Shown here in pieces: positions 56,438 through 64,000 of a stretch of 64,000 bases of DNA. The position numbers were made by a program, and so were the translations under genes. Under the pieces are notes generated by a model. The model was given only the letters and a program-made list of their open reading frames with translations. It was not told where the DNA came from and ran no database searches. Position 1 is the first letter of the stretch. The number at the start of each line of letters is the position of its first letter. Origin of the DNA: Saccharomycopsis fibuligera x Saccharomycopsis cf. fibuligera. Taxonomy: Eukaryota > Ascomycota > Saccharomycetes > Ascoideales > Saccharomycopsidaceae. The stretch spans positions 62,001-126,000 of the forward strand of contig CP012816.1 of NCBI GenBank assembly GCA_001936135.1. Reading direction: 5' to 3'.

Positions 56438-57160
56438 CTAATATGGATTTTGGTTCATTTGATCAAATGGATAACTACCATATCCTTGGCCAGGCATTGA
56501 ATATGGACCACCCAAATTTTGATTGACTGGCAAACCTTGAGGTGGAGGAGGTGGAGGATAATGGCCTTGAGGTTGTTGATGCTGTTGATTAGGAGATTGA
56601 TGATTTTGTAAATGAGGTGGTTGGCCTTGAGGGATTGGACCTTGGCCATGAGTTGGAGGTGGAGGTGGATGTTGTTGATGTTGTTGTGGCTGGTGTTGAG
56701 GAGGCTGTTGTTGTGGTTGTTGAGGAGGCTGTTGTTGTGGCTGCGATTGGTCTTCATCATTTTCATCCAATCCATCTTCTGGAGCATTAAGACACGCTTG
56801 AATCAAATTTTTGCCCTCAGGTTTAGTAACCAAAGGTTGTAATTTTGGAGTAGTAAAAGTATAAACCAAACCAGTTTCGGAAACCACCAATAGCAATACT
56901 TGAGTACCAGTTAAAACTGATAATTCATAAGCTTTCTTCATTATACCTGCTTTTCTTTTGGAAAATGTAATATGACGTCTAGATTTATCTTGGATAAATC
57001 TAATTTCAATCTTTCTACGTTCTCTTTTCCCCGAAGATGGAGCATCATCATCATCATCGAGATCTGGAGGAACAGAACCGAGGTTTTGTTCACTCTTCAA
57101 ATCGGAGTTGTTTTCATCATTATCTTCGAGCTTTGGATTGGATTGGTCTAACTCGGACAT
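56438..57160 (-). CDS. MCM1: MADS-box transcription factor Mcm1
   Basis: 240-residue MADS-box regulator that binds CC(A/T)6GG-like sites with partners such as alpha1/alpha2, Ste12 and Fkh2, controlling cell type, the G2/M cluster and morphogenesis. Residues 1-43 are acidic. The MADS domain begins near 44 (GKRERRKIEIRFIQDKSRR) and runs through SAM-like FTTPKLQPLVTKPEGKNLI to about 125. The C-terminal third is Gln/Pro/His-rich, a likely activation region. The ATG is the first in the frame. The upstream spacer of about 1.9 kb fits a heavily regulated gene. Confidence 0.97.
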   Translation of the reverse strand: MSELDQSNPKLEDNDENNSDLKSEQNLGSVPPDLDDDDDAPSSGKRERRKIEIRFIQDKSRRHITFSKRKAGIMKKAYELSVLTGTQVLLLVVSETGLVYTFTTPKLQPLVTKPEGKNLIQACLNAPEDGLDENDEDQSQPQQQPPQQPQQQPPQHQPQQHQQHPPPPPTHGQGPIPQGQPPHLQNHQSPNQQHQQPQGHYPPPPPPQGLPVNQNLGGPYSMPGQGYGSYPFDQMNQNPY

Positions 57161-57381
57161 TGTGTGAGATAACGTTATTTTGTGTAATGACTGTGTACTT
57201 CGTATGTTTTAGAGTGGAGAAAAACGCGACTTTTTGGTAAATTTTTTTATTTTTTTTTTAGTGTTGCAGCTATTTGAGTGGTTAGTAAAAAATGGTCGAT
57301 CGGGAATAGACGGTGTGGAATTTCAGCGTGGGCGCCGATAGCACTGAAGGAAAAGAGGCCACCACAGAAAAAAAAAAAAAA

Positions 57382-57416
<35 letters not shown>

Positions 57417-59077
57417 AAAGGAAAAGGAAAAAACAGCAAAAAAAAAGGATCTTGGGTTGAAACAGACAGCTAGAAATAAGAAATGTAACGAGCAAAACTT
57501 AATTGAGGAGTATACTATGCATTGCAATATCGCACCGCAATAAATCACTAACGACTAGAAGGCTAGATAAGGACGTGACAAAAGTCCATGAAGATTACTA
57601 CATTGGGTCAGAGCACCTCGAAAGGAAAAACAAAAACAAAGAAAAGTAAACGGAAAGCAAGAAAAACACTAGACAGAAAAGGGAAATTGCATCGGACCAA
57701 CGATGAAAAGGGAAGGAGGAAGATTGAGTCGAAAGATGAAAGACAGACATAGACATACCAAAAGGGTAAAAGTAGATGAGAACGAATCGTGGAGTGGACT
57801 AACAATGACAGTACACCAATGAGGTAGCCAGGTAGCTAGCGGGAAGGTTGGGTTGAAGTGCAAGAAGAAAGGAGGTAAAGAAGGTTCTCTGGTGTGTTTT
57901 GATATTACTATTTCCAGTGGCAATTGCTTGTTTGAGCTTGTCGTCCGCGGAGGAGCAAAATGAAGTCAAAGCAGGGTAATATCCTGTCACGCCCTCTCTC
58001 GTTGACCACTGACTGATGTGTTACATAATCCTGTTGGTATGTAATGACGTACTATGATTGGCTGGCGATATCTGCTTACGTGGCAATAACAAGAGCATCT
58101 GAACATGATATACCAGAAGAGCTGGAATGAGAAGCGATATACTGATAGACTTGAACTGACGTCTTGAATAACGTGTCGAGACGAATAGAGCAAATCTTCT
58201 TGCATAAAAAGTTGAAAGAAGGTTAGCACGTTAACCGCTCAATATGAATATCTAGCTTCTGATTACAGAGACTTGAGGAGAATTTCAGAAAAGAAAAAAA
58301 CCGGCCATAATAATGCCGATGGCAGAGTAAGGAATATAACAGTTTATATGGTGAATTCAAACATAAAAAGCGCGAAAATGGACATAGATGCTGTCTTTTT
58401 GAGAAAGTGTCTGAATCACGCACCGAATAATAAACTACAAGGAAACGGAAGAAAATTCGTAACTCTAGATATTGTAATAATTTGAACCACCTAGTCAAAA
58501 TGAGTTGTACAGAGGGTACTTGCTACTTGCATTTGGAAGTTTTAAGGGCAGATCAGCCAACGCAACATACAACAGTAAATTATACGATGATTTGCATAAC
58601 ATAGGCTCCTCAGCAAAAGACACACAAAGTTTTTATTTCTTATTTTTTTTTTTTTTTTTTTTAACCGAGGACTTGACACGCATCAATGAGCCCAGATGCA
58701 CATAGCGCACCTGTCTTAAAATCACTCTAACCACACAATTGTTTTGAAAGTATAGGCTTGTTTCATTTTGTAGAAAAGACGACAAGTCGAGACTGCAGGC
58801 TTTGTAAATTTTTTAAAAGATGCAGCGCATGATAAATACATTACTCAATTCTGGAACTAATTCACAGGCTAAGTAGTCAACGGAAATACACTAATGGTAA
58901 AAGTACTTCCATATAAGCATCCTCCTAGTCACAGAAATAGCTACGAAAATAGAACGCAATCATGCAATATAATCTCCAGGTCAAATTTATTGTGTTGTCT
59001 CACAGACAATAACTCGTCTCCTTGTCGTAATATAGTCACATAGTAATACAGAAATAACTAGTCAAAAAATCCCCAAA
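57161..59077. other. Long MCM1 upstream region / IOC4 3' spacer
   Basis: About 1.9 kb without a supported gene. It contains a broken poly(A) run (57369-57414), a T run at 58645-58662 and mixed DNA that may hold regulatory sites. No tRNA or repeat family is seen. Confidence 0.5.
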
Positions 59078-60385
59078 TCAGACCACGTAGTTCTCTTGCA
59101 CAGCTACCGGATGATAATCAACACTATTTATAACTTTATGCACCGCCACCAACACATCCCTTACGGGTTTCCACTGTTCACCACCCAAATCGCTTCTCTT
59201 AAGCATTACCGCCACTGGCTTTGCTACTCTACAACGCACCGCTACACTACGAAGCAATGGCTTTTGCGCAACATTTTTGATTCTGTTAGCTGCTTGCTCT
59301 ACTGCTCTCACATCAAATTCTGCTGCTGGTTTGATTGCCTCGTTAGCGAGAATTCGTCTTGCATTAAGCACTGCTGTTGTTTGCAATGCTACTGTTTCTC
59401 CGTACTGTGTGGCATTTTTTTGGCGCTTGTTGCGCAACTTGCTGTTACGAACTTCCTGCTCTTCTTCTGGAGTAAGGTAAGGATTCAGCGGCCAGTTGGA
59501 ATCGTCAACTAGATCATTGTATTTTGCTTCAAGTTTGCTAATTTCATCCTTTTCCTTTTGAAATTGACGGCCCACTTCTTCTTCAATTTCTAAATCAACT
59601 ATGTCTTCATTATCTTCTTCTTCTTCTTCTTCTTCTTCTTCTTCTTCTTCTTCCTCTCCTTCCTCCTCTTCTTCCACGGACTCTTCTTCAGCACCAACAT
59701 CTTCATTTTGCAGTTCATCCTCCACTTCCACTAGTTCCTTGTCGTTAGGTTTCTTCTCCTTCTTTGCTCTCTTCTTTTTAGTTTCAGTTTTTTTTCTTTC
59801 GACCACTGCTGCTTTTCTTTTGCCCCTCTTTGGCTTTTCATCGTCATTAAGCTTCTTATCTTCGTCCTCCTCCTTCACCTTTAACTTCAATTTACCAATT
59901 TTTTTCTCTGGTTTTTTATTATTCTGCTCCTCTTGGTGTTCCTTAACTTCTTCTTCGTCCTCATCATCAATGATAATATCAGGTTTACCATAACTACCAA
60001 ACTGAGCAAACTCTTCCATTGGCGGGACATTAGCCGCCACTGTAAATGCTTTTTCCAATCCTTTGCTCATTCTTTTGGGTTTAACTGCATCAATCTGTTC
60101 TTTTTCCTTTGCTAAAGTCACCAAATCTAACCCATAAGCCCACTGATAAGTATCATCATGAAAAAATTTAACCAAATATACATCGAGCAATTTTCTTTTT
60201 TCTTCATCGCTCAAGCTGCTTAGCTTCTTGTGCTCTTTTTTCAATTTTGTTGAAGATAGGCCTGATTTGGGTTTTTTGTTGACAATAGTGGCGGGGGCCA
60301 AGTTGTCGGGGAGAATCATTGAGGGCCATGGCGGAAAGCCCTTGATTTTGGTTAACACTAATGAGCCAGGTTCGAACTGCGGCAT
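59078..60385 (-). CDS. IOC4: PWWP-domain chromatin protein, Ioc4-like
   Basis: 435-residue nuclear protein. The PWWP domain is at the N-terminus (about 1-95): MPQFEPGSLVLTKIKGFPPWPSMI with the PPWP core at 18-21 and VKFFHDDTYQWA near 80-90, the methyl-lysine (H3K36me) reader fold of yeast Ioc4 in the ISW1b remodeller. The middle has Lys/Glu-rich nuclear-localisation-like tracts (KRGKRKAAVVERKK) and a Glu run coded by GAA repeats (about 240-265). The tail ends VVAVQENYVV. The ATG at 60385 gives the normal PWWP start; upstream the frame has only a GTG. Other PWWP proteins (Pdp type) are the alternative. Confidence 0.8.
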   Translation of the reverse strand: MPQFEPGSLVLTKIKGFPPWPSMILPDNLAPATIVNKKPKSGLSSTKLKKEHKKLSSLSDEEKRKLLDVYLVKFFHDDTYQWAYGLDLVTLAKEKEQIDAVKPKRMSKGLEKAFTVAANVPPMEEFAQFGSYGKPDIIIDDEDEEEVKEHQEEQNNKKPEKKIGKLKLKVKEEDEDKKLNDDEKPKRGKRKAAVVERKKTETKKKRAKKEKKPNDKELVEVEDELQNEDVGAEEESVEEEEEGEEEEEEEEEEEEEEDNEDIVDLEIEEEVGRQFQKEKDEISKLEAKYNDLVDDSNWPLNPYLTPEEEQEVRNSKLRNKRQKNATQYGETVALQTTAVLNARRILANEAIKPAAEFDVRAVEQAANRIKNVAQKPLLRSVAVRCRVAKPVAVMLKRSDLGGEQWKPVRDVLVAVHKVINSVDYHPVAVQENYVV

Positions 60386-61262
60386 TTTTTTTTTTTTTTC
60401 TTTCCGTAAGCTATGGGGCTGTTCAAAGAAAATATGGCGATGCTTTGGACAGTGCAATATTTCTTCAAGACGCGTAACTTTGGTGATAAATTTATCTTGG
60501 GATATTGGCGTATTGCATGTTAGCACTGTAAAGCAAAGTTATCATGTGATATAGAGGGTTAATACACCCCTTACGCCGTCGTCACAGTACACCCTCTACG
60601 ACCCCCTATGCCCCCTTTAAAGCTATCTTTGTATAGTACACGAAACAATAAGACAGCAGCGATGATATCAGCAGTACCAAAAAAGTTAATTAATCAAAAC
60701 TACTGTTGCTGTAAAAATATATAGTTGATATAGCCAAACAAGTGTCAAATCCTCCAAACAGCTCCAAATTTAGTTGCTGTCCTGGCGATTGTCCTATTGT
60801 CCCGCTTTCTCAGAGATCTTTCCATCCCGTTCCATCCATCACTTTGCCTCTTTAGTCCACACTTGTCCTAATTAATTACTCCATTGCTATCACGCCTCAG
60901 TTGCTGCTCGTATTCATCTGAACTTATCTCAACTCAACCAGATACAACTCAACTAGATACAACTCAGCTCTATCCAGTACTACTCATTTCTTGTTTCTTC
61001 ACCAACACTAGACACTCAGCACTTACTAAAGCTTACACTCCCTCGTTCACTTGAAGTGTTCATCCAGCTAACCCCAATTTATTCGTATTTGTTCATCCTC
61101 GTACACACTTACGAGCAGGTCCCCCGATCGACATTTGTATACACTAAACTTCATTTGACACTTGAGATTTCTCACTTGAGTACACGTTTGCTAGATCTGA
61201 TCCAACACAGCACTTGTATAATTAACTGCCATACACTTCTCCATAAACCGTATAAACCAAAG
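60386..61262. promoter_or_regulatory. IOC4/last-gene divergent region with long leader
   Basis: About 880 bases. From about 60770 to 61262 the + strand is CT-rich and CA-rich, like a long leader for the gene at 61263. No canonical TATA or factor site is certain. Confidence 0.45.
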
Positions 61263-63665
61263 ATGCAAACCACTAGACAAAGACCTTCATTAACCATCAA
61301 TCCGAACACATCAGCTACCGGTCATCATCAACCCGTTAGTCCCGGGCCATCTAATCTCGCTAATGTTAATCTACCTCCACCACAACCGCCTTCACTGTTG
61401 AGAAACAATAGTATTGCTAGTGTCACAAGCATAAATGAAGGCAATGTTGCTAATGTTAAAGGAAATGGCCGCAACCCATATCAGACACCACAAGCATCAA
61501 CTTCAAATTTCAACTTATCATATTACAACCCTCAAACACCGATTAATGCTACCACCCCAATGACTCCTAATTATATACCTACTAGACCAGGACTTCATAA
61601 AAATGCATTAAACGATTCCAAAGTAAGTATTTTAAGTGATGATGATGACTTTGGCAGTTATGACAATAATGATAACGGTGATGATGATGATGATAAGATG
61701 TCACTCTCATTATATTCTAATTCAAGTTTGAACAACTCTTCTATCTTAGATTCTACTGAACTCCCAAATCAACTGAGTCAAAGACAAATAGTTTTCACCA
61801 AATTATTTGAGTCATTGCTAATTAATACATATCACGCATATCTCACAAATCCTCAATTAACCCCATTTAGTGGACGTTATCCACCTTCGGGAATTGTTCT
61901 GAAAGTTTCTAAAGAAGCTTTAAAGAAGGCATTGAACCAGAATATTCAAATTGATTTGAATGTTAAAAATAATACGAGATATAAAAATTTGGCCAGTACC
62001 AATAGCAGTAGTGATGATAATTGTAATAAAAACAATAATCCAACGGTGATTCAAGCAGCACTACTAAGTCAAATAAGACAAAAATTAATAGAATTAAGCT
62101 CAAAGAATTTTTACAAAAATAGTGGGGCAAGTTATGGTAACAACATAAATAATTTTAGTGATAGTGGGTTAAATTTAAATGAAATTAGAAATTCATCAGT
62201 TTCTTCATTGTCATCGTTTAATAACTATACGAATAATACTAGTGTTAATGGTAATACTGCCAATATTATAAGTGGGTCAACTATTGATGACGGATTTTCA
62301 AACTTGTCAATTACTGCAAATAATGGTACTGTCAATACCAATGATGCTATTACAGCAACTAACAATAATAACTTGCCATTTTCAAATAATCAACAATCAT
62401 CATCATCTCCTCAACCATCCGAATTATCCCAGTTATCCCAACTTTCTCCAATAAATCACACTTTTTCTCCCATAAATGCAAATTTTAATAATTTCTATAT
62501 CCCCGAACTTTCCTCATCAGCGGCAACCCCAAATATCTATCAACATAGTAGCAGCTCTAATAACTCCAATTCACATCAAAACGTAGCCTCGATTCATGAT
62601 GCGTTAAACAACTACATCAATAAAAATCATCCATCTTGTGCTCCTGCTATCGGCACTGGTCCAAGAAGTACAAATGGATCAATTGGGAATAGTTCACCAT
62701 TGACGCCAATAACGCCAATAACGCCATTTCCTAATACTATTAATACTTCTAATATCAATAATAACAATAGTATAATGTCTAACATGAATTCGAACTCCAA
62801 TATGAATTTGATTATGAATTATAATACGATTTCAAATAATCCAAATAAGCTAATATCGCCAACTCTTGAGGACTTAAGTGACAATAATAATGATAACCAA
62901 AATAAATCTACTCTATCAATGCCGTCATCCACAAATACAAAAAATTCAAATAACATAAACAATCCAACATCAAAGTCACTAAATAAACCATTCTTGCTCA
63001 GCTCTCCATTTACCAAAGACACTTTCAATTCTCATCCCAAAAATAACAGTAACCCAACTACTGCCAAACCATCGATAAACAGCTTGAAACAATTTCAACA
63101 GTCTACCAAAAATAGACTTACTTTGAACCTCAAAAATCCAACAAAGTTAAAAAATTCAACAATTAATACTACAACTATTGCGAATATTAGTCCTAGTCCT
63201 TTACAAAATGTTCAAAACGACGATGATTTGATTATTGAGAATGATGAAGAATATGTTATTGTGGGTCTGAAGCCGAAACTGAGTTTGGTTAATTCTGGTT
63301 CTAATTCGAGTATAAAGACGTTAAATTATTCCAACAGTAATGTCTGTGACAATGCTAATACTAGTGGCAATGGTAGTGATATCAGTAATGGAAGTGAAAA
63401 TGAAAATATAAGTGAAAATGGTAGCAGCAATGCTGATGACAGTGTTGGCACGATCTCTATTGGCACCATTAATGCTGATACAACCACTAATACCGACACC
63501 ATTAATAGTAGCGTGCCGCTTAATGGCACGAGTAGTAGTTGCAATGGTTGTAATAGTCATACTGGAAAAGGAGAACCTAATATTAGCAGTCGAAGAAAAA
63601 GAAATTCTTTTAAAATGAAAAGATTTGGTAATTATGATTTTGGTACCGGTGGCGCTGCGAAATGA
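61263..63665 (+). CDS. Unrecognised Asn/Ser-rich protein
   Basis: 800 residues from the first ATG in frame (61263); upstream the frame is open but lacks ATG. Most of it is low complexity: Asn, Ser, Thr and Pro. Two blocks look folded: RQIVFTKLFESLLINTYHAY through NPQLTPFSGRYPPSGIVLKVSKEALKKA (about 175-235) and VIQAALLSQIRQKLIELSSKNFYKN (about 260-290). The C-terminus is basic (SSRRKRNSFKMKRFGNYDF). The mix of a short conserved block with long Asn/Ser regions is typical of CTG-clade regulators, but I cannot name a family. Local features: acidic stretch near 120-145. Confidence 0.7.
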   Translation: MQTTRQRPSLTINPNTSATGHHQPVSPGPSNLANVNLPPPQPPSLLRNNSIASVTSINEGNVANVKGNGRNPYQTPQASTSNFNLSYYNPQTPINATTPMTPNYIPTRPGLHKNALNDSKVSILSDDDDFGSYDNNDNGDDDDDKMSLSLYSNSSLNNSSILDSTELPNQLSQRQIVFTKLFESLLINTYHAYLTNPQLTPFSGRYPPSGIVLKVSKEALKKALNQNIQIDLNVKNNTRYKNLASTNSSSDDNCNKNNNPTVIQAALLSQIRQKLIELSSKNFYKNSGASYGNNINNFSDSGLNLNEIRNSSVSSLSSFNNYTNNTSVNGNTANIISGSTIDDGFSNLSITANNGTVNTNDAITATNNNNLPFSNNQQSSSSPQPSELSQLSQLSPINHTFSPINANFNNFYIPELSSSAATPNIYQHSSSSNNSNSHQNVASIHDALNNYINKNHPSCAPAIGTGPRSTNGSIGNSSPLTPITPITPFPNTINTSNINNNNSIMSNMNSNSNMNLIMNYNTISNNPNKLISPTLEDLSDNNNDNQNKSTLSMPSSTNTKNSNNINNPTSKSLNKPFLLSSPFTKDTFNSHPKNNSNPTTAKPSINSLKQFQQSTKNRLTLNLKNPTKLKNSTINTTTIANISPSPLQNVQNDDDLIIENDEEYVIVGLKPKLSLVNSGSNSSIKTLNYSNSNVCDNANTSGNGSDISNGSENENISENGSSNADDSVGTISIGTINADTTTNTDTINSSVPLNGTSSSCNGCNSHTGKGEPNISSRRKRNSFKMKRFGNYDFGTGGAAK

Positions 63666-64000
63666 TAATTTCTTGTTTAAAGAAATACTAATTCATTATA
63701 TGTTTTTTTTGACTCAATTTTAGCCATATTTCCGGTGCTATTTTCGCAAGATAAATTAACAACAATGTTAGTTTTTAAGTGTTTTTCCTTTTCTCTTTTT
63801 ATTTATTTCAAGATTTGGCTATCATTGGGGCTTTATTAGCCATTATTTAAATTTAGGGTTATTTTTTATATTATCTTGTACAGTTTAATTTTTTTCTCAT
63901 CTCTTAGATTAATATTTCTTTGTTCCTCTAAAATATTACTTTTTGTCTCGACTGATGACCTTGATTCCTCGTCATTTTCTCTCCTTTTCCTATATGCTTT
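63666..64000. other. 3' region of the last gene
   Basis: AT-rich, T-rich DNA with no supported gene up to the window edge. Confidence 0.5.

Noticed and set aside
57540-58700. Possible solo LTR in the MCM1 upstream spacer (TGTTAC start)
   Set aside because: No matching CAACA-type end at LTR length and no target-site duplication seen.

Overview
The window is nuclear DNA of a budding yeast. Every recognisable protein is a fungal housekeeping or cell-wall protein. Introns are few and short, sit near the 5' ends of genes, and carry TACTAAC-type branch points. There are no operons, rRNA, tRNA, CRISPR or intact mobile elements that I can see. A Mp65-type GH17 mannoprotein, a Lyc1-type acetyltransferase, Asn/Gln-rich low-complexity proteins and near-absence of CTG leucine codons (none in the first ~460 KAP95 codons) point to the CUG-Ser clade. 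The long spacers, and long Asn, Gln and Ser runs, would suit the Lodderomyces/Candida parapsilosis group, but the species is a guess. If the clade is right, every CTG should be read as Ser.

Layout, left to right ('-' means the gene reads leftward). MP65- ; GC-rich spacer ; ADE17- ; RAD3- (intron after codon 1) ; WIP1/CENP-W+ ; CIN4/ARL2- (intron before the P-loop) ; KAP95+ ; a PFKFB-like gene with 54 tandem AAT codons+ ; CAF16- ; LST7- ; LEE1-like CCCH gene+ (intron) ; GTF1/GatF- ; LYC1- ; TBP- ; PKR1- ; DAP1-like+ ; PRE8- (two introns) ; ARC40- ; NPC2- ; UBX4- ; AIM45/ETF-alpha+ ; an unrecognised GC-rich LRR-RING gene+ ; MHP1-like giant LRR protein+ ; PMR1- ; MCM1- ; IOC4-like PWWP gene- ; an unrecognised Asn-rich gene+.

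The genes are ordinary single transcription units and do not form one pathway. Some share themes: basal transcription and repair (RAD3, TBP, CAF16, MCM1, IOC4), protein turnover (PRE8, UBX4, the LRR-RING protein), secretory pathway, vacuole and ion handling (PMR1, PKR1, NPC2, LST7), cytoskeleton and chromosome segregation (ARC40, CIN4, WIP1, MHP1-like) and mitochondria (AIM45, GTF1).

The parts least explained by known biology are two GC-rich islands (about 1840-3260, non-coding, and about 41900-44800, holding the LRR-RING gene), the LRR-RING protein itself, the PFKFB-like protein whose kinase and phosphatase motifs both look altered, and the last gene, which has one conserved-looking block in a low-complexity background. 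I found no convincing new multi-gene system.
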